DNA of 64,000 bases, taken from assembly GCA_963576725.1 (NCBI GenBank), contig OY755242.1, positions 21,201,315 to 21,265,314 on the forward strand. The letters are read 5' to 3'. The stretch comes from Azorinus chamasolen. Lineage: Eukaryota > Mollusca > Bivalvia > Cardiida > Solecurtidae. The position numbers and the translations under genes were made by a program. The notes under the pieces were generated by a model. It saw only the letters and a list, made by a program, of their open reading frames with translations, was not told the DNA's origin and did not search any database. Each line of letters begins with the position of its first letter. Within the stretch, counting starts at the first letter, position 1. This document shows, piece by piece, positions 22,061 to 33,312 of this stretch.

Positions 22061-22462
22061 GGGGCCGCAACAACACTGAATATAGTGCCTTAATTACCCT
22101 GAGTACAGGGGCCGCACCACTGAATATAGTGCCTTAATTACCCTGAGTACAGGGGCCGCAACACTGAATATAGTGCCTTAATTACCCTGAGTACAGGGGC
22201 CGCACCACTGAATATAGTGCCTTAATTACCCTGAGTACAGGGGCCGCAACACTGAATATAGTGCATTCATTACCCAGAGTACAGGGGCCGCAACACTGAA
22301 TATAGTGCCTTAATTACCTTGAGTACAGGGGCCGCAACACTGAATATAGTGCCTTAATTACCCTGAGTACAGGGGCCGCAACACTGAATATAGTGCCTTA
22401 ATTACCCTGAGTACAGGGGCCGCAACAACACTGAATATAGTGCCTTAATTACCCTGAGTACA
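22061..22462 (+). repeat. 44-bp minisatellite, ~9 units
   Basis: The unit is GGGGCCGCAACACTGAATAT followed by AGTGCCTTAATTACC and CTGAGTACA. One unit varies in the CAACAA spacer. The period is not divisible by three. Confidence 0.95.
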
Positions 22463-23114
22463 ATACAACATGTGTTATCCGGCTATTCATTTATTGAACT
22501 TAGAAGTCTTATAAACAGGACAGGTGGTTGCTTAATGCAGGGCAGAAGTAATGCAGATAACTCTTATATGGACGTTCTGCATTACTTTTGTCCTGTATTA
22601 AGGTACCACCTGATTATAGACCTATAATTATACCTACTTTTGATGACCGCTTAAGACAGGTTCGTCTGTAATCTGACACCAAATATTCCCTCTCCGTGAG
22701 TTTGTACAGCTTAAGGATTTAATGTGGTACCATTTTGTTAACTTTAAATTAGACTGACATAGTAGCAAATAGCGAAGGTCCTCATAAAACTAAACTTCTC
22801 CTTAAGGAGCATTTTAACCTTTACTGTGCTGGATACGAGTCACTAATGTCCTTTGCAAACAGTGTAGACCCAGATGAGAGGGGTCCTGTAGGAGCCCTCT
22901 CACCAGGGTCTGCACTGTTTGTCATATTACATTTTCTCTAGAAAAATCTCTTAATATTCACCATATGCTTAACCGGTTTGAATTTTGTAACAGTCCATTT
23001 GAAAATTCAGCGTTGTTATGGTTAATATGTGCCTTTACTATTTCCTTAATGTCTTCTGTCCGAATATATGGAACAATTAGGGCAAGATAGCACCGATACA
23101 GAAATTGTTAGTAT
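22463..23114. other. Non-coding with MITE remnants
   Basis: A palindrome GGACAGGTGGTTGCTTAATG...TATTAAGGTACCACCTG lies at about 22,515-22,610. A GATGAGAGGGGTCCTGTAGG hairpin lies at about 22,865-22,920. No gene. Confidence 0.45.
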
Positions 23115-23868
23115 CAAAGGTGCCCGACGCATGCATGCTTGGACTCACCCATAGAACCCCCCCCCCCCCCCACTCCAAAAAAATGTGATCGAAGTATGTT
23201 CAACTACATGTAGCCTAAAACTATCTATTTGAACCCTAAACCACTCCGAAAAACAAGATAAAAACACGACCCAATATCGAAAATATTTGGGGAAAGAAAA
23301 CTGGCGCCTCGTAGCAGACTGGAAATAATAAGCGCCGTTTTAATTGCGGTGAGTTTAATGTTTTTCGATAGTGTTTCATCATAATTTCTGTTTTTGTTGA
23401 AAAGATTAACTAATACAGATCCCCCTATATACGTCTATGCATCCAGGCGGGAGTCACATCGTTTCGCTCTAGCGTTTTTTTCAAATTTGCGGTCTTGCAG
23501 CGACAAGACGGAGCAATATTTAAGGGAAGCACTAACTGTGCCGCTTAATATATGGAATTTGGAACGGATCAAGACCAAAATGATTGAAATCGGTGTTGAA
23601 TTGGCTTTGCTGTAAGACTTTGAAAAACATGACTGTTGAGTTTTCCGCCGTTGATCTGACGTAGTTACATGTAGGTACCTTTCAATACATATATAGACCC
23701 GAAAGGATTTTTTTCCCGGGTCGTGTTTTTCTTGTTTTTCGGAGTGGTTTAGGGTTCAAATAGATAGTTTTAGGCTAGTTGAACATACTTCGATCACATT
23801 TTTTTGGGGGGTGGGGGTGGGGGGTGGGGGGTCTATGGGTGAGTCCAAGCATGCGTCGGGCACCTTTG
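23115..23868. mobile_element. hAT-type non-autonomous transposon, 754 bp, 8-bp TSD
   Basis: The 8-bp target duplication GTTAGTAT is at 23,107-23,114 and 23,869-23,876. Terminal inverted repeats start CAAAGGTGCCCGACGCATGC and extend as near-perfect arms of about 170 bp that include a G/C homopolymer tract and AACTATCTATTTGAACCC. An 8-bp TSD with CAAAG-type ends is diagnostic of the hAT superfamily. Between the arms, about 23,300-23,690 holds an open stretch (73 codons, 23,394-23,615, without ATG) that resembles no transposase I know. Confidence 0.8.
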
Positions 23869-24047
23869 GTTAGTATAACCTGTAGTTAGACTAGGTGCGA
23901 GTCAAGTACGAGTACGTATCTATATCTGAAAGAACAATCATAAACCTTTCAATGACGAATATTTAAAGTGAAACGGTTTAACAGTGTTTAATCTTTAACC
24001 TGCTATGGCCGGATGGGTGATTATCTTTGCAAACAGTTTGGATCCAG

Positions 24048-24550
24048 ATTACTGCTTTGCTGGTTATCATCATCATCGTTATCATCATTATTGTTATCAA
24101 TATATGTGTGGAGAGTGATAGGATGATTAGAAAAAATTAAGCTAACCTAATTAGTGTGGTGGCTTTGTTCTGTTGTTTTGACGACAGCATTACTGCTTTG
24201 CTGTTTAGTTTGCTGTTTACAACATGATAATCATCGTCATCATCATCGCCATCATCATCATCGTCATCATCATTATTGTTATCAACATATGTGTGGTGAT
24301 AGGATCATTGGATAAAGTTAAGCAAATCTAATTAGTGTTGCAGCTTTGTTCTGTTGTTTTGACAACAGCATTACATCTTTGCTGGTTAGTTTGCTGTTTG
24401 CAACAATAGTCATCGTCATCATCGTTGCCGTCATCATCGTCATCATCATGTGACATGTATGGATACCCATGACATCATTAGTGTTATTCACATGATGGAA
24501 AAGGAAAACGGTTGGCAAACCTAATTAGTGTGGTTGTTTTGTACTGTTGA
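24048..24550 (+). repeat. ~180-bp tandem repeat with (CAT)n cores, 3 units
   Basis: Units at about 24,048, 24,189 and 24,370 each contain TTACTGCTTTGCTG, a CATCATCGTCAT microsatellite, ATATGTGTGGTGATAGGAT and CTTTGTTCTGTTGTTTTGAC. Confidence 0.75.
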
Positions 24551-24553
24551 TTT

Positions 24554-24806
24554 AACTCTTTCCTTGTTCTTTGTTGATTACAAATGTCTTAACTACTAAA
24601 TATTCATGGATAAATTAGTGCTGATGAAATATGGTAGGTGGAACATTGTACACATGTTAGACAGCATAGAAGCAGATCTATCAAATTCTTTTAGCAAACA
24701 GAACACTTCAATAGACCCTGATCAGATAGCTCCTGTAGGAACCATCTGATCTTGGTCTACTCTGTTAACATATGCATGAAAACATGTTTACATGAAATAA
24801 ATGGGT
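24554..24806. mobile_element. Diverged piggyBac-like MITE
   Basis: TTTAA, then CTCTTTCCTTGTTC at the left. The hairpin AGACCCTGATCAGATAGCTC...CATCTGATCTTGGTCTAC lies to the right. Homologous to 15,754-15,991 over its length. Confidence 0.5.
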
Positions 24807-25019
24807 TCCATGCTTATAAAACTTTTTAGTCGGCTCAAATCTGACCAATCTTTAGTTTGAGAACAAACTCAGACTCAAATAAAACGCTTTATAAGCATGG
24901 ACCCAGGGTCCAGATGAGACGCCGAGTAACTCGATGTCTCATCGGAATTTAAACTGACATCCAGCCAAGTGTTTTTTCAAAAGCATGGTTGAAGTGGAAG
25001 TAGTCAAAATTGCACTGTA

Positions 25020-25191
25020 CAGTAAATCTCTGTATAACGGCCACTACATTGTGTTGATTAGTCAGTATTTAGGGCATGTGGCTGCTCTATAGGAGCGTTC
25101 TGTTTTACTTTCACCTTGCTTTAAGCAGCCACCTGCCTTTTACACAAAATACTTGATGTGATTTAGTGGCCGTTATAGAGAGGTCTTCCTG
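25020..25191. mobile_element. Pogo-like MITE, left arm deleted
   Basis: Ends CAGTAAATCTCTGTATAACG and GTGGCCGTTATAGAGAGGTC. Only the right arm of the central palindrome is complete (GGAGCGTTCTGTTTTACTTT, AAGCAGCCACCTGCC). Confidence 0.65.
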
Positions 25192-26399
25192 TATTCAAAT
25201 TTGAACAGATATTACTTTTTACCGTGTGGGCGTGTATGATAGAAGGGGGGGGGGGGGTTAAAATACAAAATGTCTGCTTAAATTCTGTTATTTTACAGGG
25301 TTGACTTACTTTAGAATCGCTTAAATTTTAAAGAAATTAATGACCGAGTGTCAAACAACCTAGATCCAGACGAAAAGCCGAAATACCCGACCTCTCACCC
25401 GGATGTATCCTCTCATCCGGGTACAATCTGTTTGCACGTGCTATCCAGGTCGGGTTTAATAGGCGAAAGGTTCAAACACTGTTCCAAGAAATTCGTTATG
25501 CTGTCGATAAAACAAATAGGATACGAGATACTTAGCCAATTCAGTCTTGATAAACAGTTGGCCACAACGAACTTGGATATGCATGGTGAAAATGAAGTCT
25601 GGGGTAAGCACGATCTTCGTATACAAATATAACGCATGACTGGGTATGACGAACATTAACTCTTATCATGCTAAACATGACATGACTCACATTTGTAAAC
25701 TGTTTGGATCCAGGGAAGACGCCGAGTAACTCGGAGACTAATCAGGATCCAACCTGTTTGACATCGATTAATAAATGTCTTAAATGGTTGATTGGTTAGG
25801 AAATATTCAAAATTGCAACATTTCACATTTGAGCAGACATTTTAATTTTTTACAGCAGGGTAAAGTTAAAACTGAATTTTATTTCATAATTCAAAGACAC
25901 GTCGTCATGATATCGATAAAACAAATATAGCAATAAGATAACTATCATCATTCCATCTTTCCAAGTTGGAAAACAATTTGACCATAGAGATGTTAGATAT
26001 GCTCTGGAATAACAAAGAGCTATACAAATAAATATATTGCTCGACTGTGTAAAACCAACAGTAGTCCTCCCATGCTATGTAGGACCAGACTAATACTTTC
26101 AAACAGCTTGGATACAGATGAAACTCCGAGTTCTCGACGTGACATCTGGACCCAAGCTGTTTTATAATGTCAGATGTACAAGAGAAGAGTTAAACGTTCG
26201 GCTAAATGTGATTGGCAGCAAGGTAGGGTTTGGCGGAGAAACAAGAGATTTTGATAGATCAGAACCTATATTATTTACAGCTGCACTATTGGACCCTTGT
26301 TCTCAGACATTTGTTTGGCAGAGACAAAGTGGAAATTGCCAATTACTGCTCGGTATAACCATTTCTCTGCCAATGTCACAGCTGTGAGTACCTATACAA
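25192..26399. other. Non-coding; weak palindromes only
   Basis: A GATGAGACG-type inverted pair (GACCTCTCACCCGGATG, then CTCTCATCCGGGTAC) lies at about 25,385-25,430. Another, GACGCCGAGTAACTCGG, lies near 25,717. Several 65-95 codon ORFs show no recognisable family. Confidence 0.4.
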
Positions 26400-26900
26400 A
26401 CAGCTGGATTCCAATCGTGTACGATTGGTATTGCGGGGCGATCGGGATCCATTCGCGTTAGGTTGAGGGTTCTACGGATGCCAGATGATGGTTGGAGTCC
26501 GACCATGTTAGATCAAGGGCTCAACAGATCTTAAAGAATGAATGGAATCTGGTAACAGTAGCTCAAAGGGCTAAACAGATCGCAAGGGATGATTTGAATC
26601 CGATCACTTCGGTTCCAGAGCTCAACAGATATATGATTTAAGTCAGTCTGAGGGCTCAATAGATCTGTAGGGATGACAAGAGTACGATCGTGTTGGCTTG
26701 ACAGCAAACAAGATCATTGGGAATTGTTGGCATCAGATCGCGTTAGCTCGATGGCTTACCAAATCCTACATATTTCGAGAGACAGTTGAAGTACGATCGC
26801 TTAGCTCTAGAGCTCGTCCGATCATGAAGGATATTTAGGGACCAATCACATTATCTCAATGTATGCAAATACCACGTAGGATGGTTCGAGTATGATCGTG
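26400..26900 (+). repeat. Degenerate tandem repeat, ~65-80 bp unit (block 1)
   Basis: Recurrent phrases GAGGGCTCAACAGATC, GGATGGTTGGAGTCCGATC and CGTGTTAGCTCGAG appear in the same order about seven times with heavy divergence. Block 2 is at 28,890-29,580. Confidence 0.6.
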
Positions 26901-27404
26901 TTAGATGGAGGTGATATATTCAGAAAATTAACAGAAACCCCTGGGAAAGTCACAACTACAATATTAGATTCAAAACGATCATTATTGGTGTATTCAGTAA
27001 TACAGCAGAAATGCAAATGTCTACATGTATACATCATATACACAGCATACAACATAAGATTATTGCAGATGCGAGTTCATGCTTTCAGCTCCTATTTTAT
27101 AATAGCTTTCTGAAATTTAAAGGGGAATAACTCAGATGGGAATTTAGTTTGGCAGAACTCACTTTGCTGTGAGAGGCAACTAATCCCAATTAACTGCTGT
27201 TTGTATTTACAATAAAAACTATCCTTTTAATGGCACCCTTTCATGCCGCGCATCAAATAGTTTCACTGTTCTATTCTATTCCATTCTAATGTGACAGCTG
27301 GAAGCACAGACCTATTATATCCACATCCTACAACTATATTGATAATCAAGTACCTAAACACATTAAGTATTTATATTAAATACATGTATGGTAATTAAGG
27401 TCAT

Positions 27405-28000
27405 ACGATTAAAGTGTCGAGAGAAACTTATCATAGAAATAACTGTTTGTATCCAGATAATTGTAACATATCACAAATCGATATACAGTTCTCATGACAT
27501 TTCGATTCATATTCCACAAGTTTACATATCATGTTCACTGAAATAAATGTCTAGATAACAAAATACAGTTTGTACCCTGATACCATAGTTTGCGATAAAT
27601 GGCAGATTCTCATTAAAATAATAAGAATGTTATGATTGTCTTAATTTGTAAACAATGTTGACCATTAAATAATGTACACAATTTATACAGTAGTTAATTG
27701 CCATTATTTATATTAAAGTATCACGAGAACTTAATCTGGAAATAACTGTTTGTATCCAGATAATTGCAACACACACGTACCACAAATCAACATACTGTTT
27801 TCATAACTCATGATATTTCGATTCATATTCCACAAATCCAAACATCATGTTCACGGAAATAACTGTCTAGATAATAAAATACAGTTGGTACATTGATACC
27901 ATTGTTTGTGATAAATGGCAGATTCTCATTAACATATTAATAATGTGAATGCTATGTCTTAATTTGTAAACAATATTTACCATTAAATTAATGTACGCAA
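27405..28000 (+). repeat. Two-copy direct repeat, ~300-bp unit
   Basis: 27,410-27,687 and 27,715-28,000 share AAATAACTGTTTGTATCCAG, TTTCGATTCATATTCCACAA and GATAAATGGCAGATTCTCAT in order. A related flank pair, GGAAAGTCACAACTACAATA at about 26,943 and GAAAAGTCACAACTCCAATA at about 28,277, brackets the block. Confidence 0.75.
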
Positions 28001-28889
28001 TTCACATTTGATGTGCTTCAGCCAATTTATGGATCATGAAAAGTTCAAACAGAAACATTGGCAAGTATATAAGCAAGACATATGCTTTTTTGGCATTAAC
28101 ATAGAAGCTATTTCATACGATTTAGTATCATTGAGGCAAGACACTATGCATAACTTTGCTACTTTAAATTTTAAAAATTGCACTGAAGTTCAAAATTCAG
28201 TCTTAGATTTTGCTCTGACAGTCTTGCTTACATGTGTTCACATGAACAAAAATAGAGAAAGAAAATAACCTTACCTGGAAAAGTCACAACTCCAATATTC
28301 GATTCAAAACGATCTCTATTGAATGCAAGTGTAATGCTACTGCATTTTGCTGAAGTATATATGGGTGACTTTCCCGGTAGGTGCTAATTGTTTCCCGACT
28401 GGCTGTCCGACGTTCCCTACTTGACCAGACGTTCAGAGTTTTTGATCACAGCAATCTTAGCTTTATACTAATTATCCCCCAATAAATATTTAACGATTTA
28501 GTTGTGCAGCCTACTTTCAAGGCGCTATGGACACCCTAAGAGTTTTAAACATACTTGTGAGTGATACAGCAATCATTTATTTCATGTACTCAAAGGCTAA
28601 GGCGCTAACGGCTGTCCACTGATAATAAGTAACAGGCTTGTGCAATCTATTTCCATAGTTCACATATGTAGATCAATCTGTGGCACCAAGTAATACTTGC
28701 TGTTATGTTATATTCTCCAAATACCAGCCAGGCAAGACAAACTTTACTTTCAATGCGAGACTACGAATGTTATTTTACAGTAATAATTATTTGAACTAAA
28801 TTTGAGAATTCAGATTCGGTATAATTATTGTTGCAGGTTGTTATTATGTAATTGTTGTGTCATAATATTTGCAGACTATTTGCAGAATA
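28001..28889. other. Non-coding, unrecognised
   Basis: An 86-codon frame (28,008-28,268) has no recognisable family and lacks a convincing start context. The rest is low-complexity AT-rich sequence. Confidence 0.4.
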
Positions 28890-29580
28890 CCAGAGGTAAT
28901 GAGAGATGGTAGGAGTCAGATCGAGTCAAATCGACGGCTTAACGAATCTTGAAGGACCAGAAAGTATAACAACACAGAGAATGAAGTACCGTGTGACTTT
29001 TTACGGCCGCCACACAAGCAAGCGAGAGCTCAACAGATCCGAGGGGATGGTTGAAATCCGATAGTGTCAACTCTGTGTCTCAACTGATCACGAATGTTGA
29101 TTGGATTCCGATCGTGTCTCCTTTAATTCGAAGGCTGGTTGGGATCAAATCACGTTAGCTCGAGGGATTAGCGGATCTCGAGCGATGGTTACAGTCCGAC
29201 CATGTTAGATCGAGGGATCGGCTGATACTGAAGAATGATTTGACCGTTGGAGTTTGATCACGTCAGTTTGAAGGCTCAACAAATCTCTGGGGATGGAAAG
29301 ATTGTGTTAGCAAGAAAGCAATAAAACATAAGGGACGGTTTGTGCCCGGTCGCGTTAAAGGAGAATAGGGTGAGCACGACTGCTATAGCTTGAGGGCTTG
29401 TCAATTCTAAAATCTCGCTTTCCACGTTAGCTTGACAGCTAAACAGATAATGGGGTAGTTGGGGTCCAGTCGCGTTGGCTCACTGGCGCAACGTACCAGG
29501 ACGAATAGCTTGAGTCCAATCGCATTCTTAGTTCCTAATTTTAGATAGGCCTATTCACGAATCGATGGAGCTGAACAGAC
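28890..29580 (+). repeat. Degenerate tandem repeat, ~65-80 bp unit (block 2)
   Basis: The same phrases as block 1 (GAGCTCAACAGATCC, GGGATGGTTGAAATCCGAT, TCGCGTTAGC) recur about nine times. The two blocks flank the 300-bp direct repeat. Confidence 0.6.
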
Positions 29581-29756
29581 TAGTTAGGTATTTGATAATT
29601 CCTGCCCTTTAAGAGATTCTCAGTAAAATTATTATGAGAATAAAAAGAAAATATATACTATTTATCCGTTGATATTGTTGCTTCCTGACTTGGTTGTTAT
29701 CAAAACGCGTGGATTATGTTAATTAAACTGATAAATTAACAGAAATGATCGTCTTA

Positions 29757-29868
29757 GCCGCTGTGACGCAGTAGGTTAATTAGTCTAAAGACTCTTTTAA
29801 AAATTCACGTGTATGAATGTATTCCATGTATGATCTGACGTGGGTTCGAATCCACCAATGGCAATTTT
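29757..29868 (+). mobile_element. tRNA-derived SINE-like unit with pol III boxes
   Basis: The A-box-like TGACGCAGTAGG is at 29,764-29,775, the perfect B box GGTTCGAATCC at 29,843-29,853, and a T6 terminator immediately downstream. The ends GCCGCTG and CAATGGC pair at 6 of 7 positions including a wobble. The box spacing is too long and the T stem is imperfect for a working tRNA, so a SINE head or tRNA pseudogene is preferred. Confidence 0.5.
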
Positions 29869-29965
29869 TTCTACCTATATTTTTTTTCTTTTCTCTTATT
29901 TCTCTTATTCTAGTGGGGAATTATCTGTTATACCGTCAACATATGCATATGTATGAATATGTAGA

Positions 29966-30146
29966 AAAATAAAATAGTGTCATGGATATAGAATCATTAC
30001 ACCCTAGAAGCGTCTACTCACCTAATAAACCTTCAACTACCGGAAGTAACCAAATAAATTAAAATAGTTCCATGGTTATAGAATCAGTACGCCTTAGAAA
30101 CGTCTACTAACCTAATAAACCTTTTACTACCGGAAGTAACCCAATA
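29966..30146 (+). repeat. ~90-bp direct duplication
   Basis: AAATAGTGTCATGGATATAG and AAATAGTTCCATGGTTATAG start two units that both contain GAAACGTCTACT or GAAGCGTCTACT and end with CTACCGGAAGTAACC. Confidence 0.75.
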
Positions 30147-30910
30147 AACCTAAGTTTATCTTCCTCCTTTATTGCGTCACTAGAGAAGCCTGGTGACTGG
30201 ATAAAAACACATTGTCATGCCTTTGCAAACAGAGTAGATCCTATATGAGCCGTCTCACCAGGGTCTGCTCTGTTGAGTTATTGAACTGGTATGTAAATCT
30301 TATACTACATTTTCAGCCAAGGTAAATCAAATCCCTTGCTCAAGTAACATTATAAGTATTCGGCTAATACATGTTCGTGATGATATTACTACATTATTAC
30401 ATTCATATTAAACAGGGAAAGGGTTAAAGACCGGTGATAGCTTACAGTACAATGCAGGACGAAAATAATGAATCAGGGCAAAATTTATGCAGAAAGCCTT
30501 TTCGAGACATTCCTGCATTAGTTCCGCATTAAGCAACCACGTACATGAATTTATAGACACGTATTCATAAAATGGCCATTTAAGAGGAGTGTTACAATAT
30601 GTTTTGTTCAAGTAGTATTATAATGGTTGTTCTTCGAAAAAGGGCATTTGGACCAGACGAGCTTCTTGCAAATTCGCCACTTATATCATGGAGCCTGGAG
30701 AGGCTAGAAACATGCCAAGATAAAAGTCTACAGATGGCATTACGCATATATGTTTGGCGTGGTGGGAAGGGTTGTGTCTCAGAAAAACAACAACATTTTG
30801 AATATCGGTTTCAAACGTAAACATCAGAATATTTAGCGGTTGCTATTACAAAACTAATTTAAGTTTAAAAGCTGAACGGCGAAATATAAATTCAATAAAC
30901 AATTCAAACA
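30147..30910. other. Upstream region of lectin gene; MITE remnants
   Basis: A palindromic element (GGTGATAGCTTACAG..., TTAAGCAACCACG) lies at about 30,430-30,590, and a half hairpin GAGCCGTCTCACCAGGG at about 30,245. A weak TATA-like AAATATAAATTC lies about 30 bp before the start codon at 30,911. A 73-codon frame at 30,599-30,820 has no recognisable family. Confidence 0.4.
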
Positions 30911-31678
30911 ATGGATACTTGCATGCCATTGGCGATCTTGCTTATGGTTTTTCTTGTCCAGTTCATGGGTACAATAGGTAGTTTGGACTCTGACCTATCT
31001 TTGGACAATCGTTTAGACGGAAAGACTCTGCTCGATATGGGAAAAGATTTTAATAAACCGCTACTTAAACTTCTTGGAAAAGTCGTATTGAATAGTGAGA
31101 AAAACATTAAAAGGCTGTGTCGCTTCCATCCATGTACGGAATGGGGATCGTGGTCAGAATGTCCTATGGGTCCGGAATTTGGTATAGTGACCAGGTCACG
31201 TATGTGTAATGGAACAACTGAAATATGCAAGTTTGACAGTCAGACAAATTTTACAACAAATGAGTCTAAAATTTGTGAAGGTAAATGTCCTCCAGGCTAC
31301 AACAGGATCAACGGATACTGTCTAAAGTTTTCTCAGACGACATTGAAGCAAGCAGACGCGGAAGCTGATTGTCAAAAGGAAGGCGGTCACACGGTGAACA
31401 TTAACACAAAACACATATCTGACAGTGTGCATGCGCTTCTTAAGAATCAAAATTATACGGATTATATCTGGATTAATGGGAACAGGGCTAATGTCGGATC
31501 ATCCTGGACGTTTACCTATGGTGCCGCTCCTAATTTTGATAATTGGAAATCATCAGAGCCTTCAAACGGTTCGGACGAATTATGCAAGGTAGACGGAACT
31601 GTCACCAAGACGAGAACGAGATGTTGGTATGACCGAGAATGCATAAATACATACAAATTTGTTTGTCATATTGTTTAA
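30911..31678 (+). CDS. Secreted TSP1-like plus C-type lectin domain protein
   Basis: An intact 255-codon single-exon frame from ATG. Residues 1-24 form a signal peptide (hydrophobic LAILLMVFLVQFMG). Residues of about 70-115 form a thrombospondin type-1-like repeat, with WGSWSECP, SRMCNG and paired cysteines. From about residue 120 there is a C-type lectin domain: CPPGYNRINGYC opening, AEADCQKEGGH, WINGNR, WTFTYG, NWKSSEPSN, then a WYD variant of the WND motif and the closing FVCHIV. EPS replaces the usual EPN, so the Ca2+/sugar specificity is uncertain. Such proteins in molluscs usually act in extracellular recognition, often in immunity (family knowledge, not shown here). Several N-x-S/T sites are present. 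No clear AATAAA is visible just downstream. Confidence 0.85.
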   Translation: MDTCMPLAILLMVFLVQFMGTIGSLDSDLSLDNRLDGKTLLDMGKDFNKPLLKLLGKVVLNSEKNIKRLCRFHPCTEWGSWSECPMGPEFGIVTRSRMCNGTTEICKFDSQTNFTTNESKICEGKCPPGYNRINGYCLKFSQTTLKQADAEADCQKEGGHTVNINTKHISDSVHALLKNQNYTDYIWINGNRANVGSSWTFTYGAAPNFDNWKSSEPSNGSDELCKVDGTVTKTRTRCWYDRECINTYKFVCHIV

Positions 31679-31761
31679 CAGTTTACTATAAAAATAATCC
31701 TTTTAATGCATTTGCAAACAAACTGTTCTCTCTTTTGTGTTCTTACAAGTATAATTACTTA

Positions 31762-32629
31762 CAGTGAAATCTCGATGAGTCGACATACCATGGGAGATCG
31801 CCGATATGTCGAGTCAGCCCGCATGTCGACTCAACGCATTGAAAATCCATCGTGACTGCAGACGATTCCGATGGTAGACATGTTACTGTGTTCTGTGTAT
31901 TGAAATGATTTTCGGCGTTTATAATACTTACTTTTTCGTGAGATGTACTGTCTGGTAAATGACAAAATAACCGTTTGCTCATTTTATTCCTTACATATTC
32001 TACATGAGACCAAAATATAAACAAAAATAACACAAACCTATAAAAAAAATTAAATCAGTGCATACGAACAAACATGACAAATATCAACAGCATTACACCT
32101 AACGTTCATACATAAGTGCGTCATATAGATCTAAACAGTATGCATAATGCACAACACTGCATATGATTCATTTTAACAAAATGGATCCAGAATAAATAAG
32201 TATTTACTGATGTTTTCGATATATAGTCAAGATACATGTGTTTAGCATTGGTGGAAACTGCTGTTTTTATACAAAATAGTCATGTCAATCAAAATTTATT
32301 GAACAGTGTCAACACCGGCATATGTGTGAATAATTGCAGTCATTAACACAGTTTGCTTGTGTTTTGGCGTGATCACCGATAGAGGTGCGAAAATCTTCTG
32401 TCGGCTGATCAGTTTTTGATGTCGAGTCGGCGTGTTGTCAATTATAGTAATTACAATTATCGGGGCTGTGCACCTATGTCGAGTCAGCGTGTTTAACGAG
32501 TCACCGTGTTTCGAGTCAGTGTGGATAGTTTACATAGGGATTAGAAGGCAAGTTCTCGGGACCATTAAAGATTGTCGAGTCAGGCCGTAATGTCGAGTCG
32601 ACGCATGTCGACTCATTGTAATTTTACTG
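31762..32629. mobile_element. 868-bp TA-flanked pogo-like non-autonomous transposon
   Basis: TA on both sides. The ends are CAGTGAAATCTCGATGAGTC and GACTCATTGTAATTTTACTG. Subterminal ATGTCGAGTC/GACTCGACAT motifs occur several times at both ends, likely transposase-binding repeats (inference). No transposase ORF remains inside. Confidence 0.75.
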
Positions 32630-32679
32630 TATATGAATATTCATAGGGAAATGACGGAAAAAGATACAGTAGACGAAAA

Positions 32680-33110
32680 GGATACAGCGGCAACTAAGCT
32701 TTGAATAGGAATGGCGTTCAGTCAACCTAATAGCTAACAGTTGACCCAAAAGTCATGTACAGTGGCAACCAAGTTCAGGATAGGATGGCTTTCAGCCAAC
32801 CTATCAAGCTAACAGTTGACCCAATAGTCAAATAAATGGAATGCTTTTGTGTCAACCTGTTTATTCTAATTTATGATATTGATGAGCATGTTTTTCGGTC
32901 AACTTGTCTGTATCATTAGTTTATTAATACAGTTTATGCGATTCCTTCCGGTTTGTGATTTCATATCTATTGTATATCCTTTTGCACATCTTTGATTGAC
33001 CTGATAGACAATCATGTGGTTCCTTCTGGCTAGTGTTTTCATATATATTGTATATCTATTGTATATCTGTCAAGCCTGGATAGACAAGCATATTGCCTGG
33101 ATAGACAAGC
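32680..33110 (-). repeat. Inverted diverged copy of 510-850 / 33,980-34,390
   Basis: The reverse complement contains GGATATACAATAGATATG, GGAAGGAATCGCATAAACTG, GATGAGCAT-type sequence and CAACTGTTAGCTTGATAG, in the order seen at 510-850. With the direct copy at 33,980-34,390 it forms a wide inverted repeat around 33,500. Confidence 0.7.
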
Positions 33111-33133
33111 GTACGGCTAAATCCAGTTAGTGA

Positions 33134-33205
33134 AGCGCTTTTGAATGCAGATATCCAGTGTGTAAAGAGCGCTATATAAATGTGGTATAATAATAATAAT
33201 TCAGT
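33134..33205 (+). mobile_element. SINE or LINE 3'-tail fragment
   Basis: GAAGCGCTTTTGAATGCAGA, GTGTGTAAAGAGCGCTATAT and GTGGTATAATAATAATAATT. This copy has the fullest GCGCTATATAAATG motif of the family. Confidence 0.55.
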
Positions 33206-33312
33206 TATATATATCGTACCATGTTATTTTACGTATGTTGTACGGATAATTTGTTTGACATATAAACATAGAAAGATATATATGGATTAAAAAATCGATA
33301 CAGAATAGTGTA

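Noticed and set aside
26118..26387. 89-codon ORF ending before the degenerate repeat
   Set aside because: No recognisable domain; composition is similar to surrounding non-coding DNA; no duplicate in the window to test conservation.
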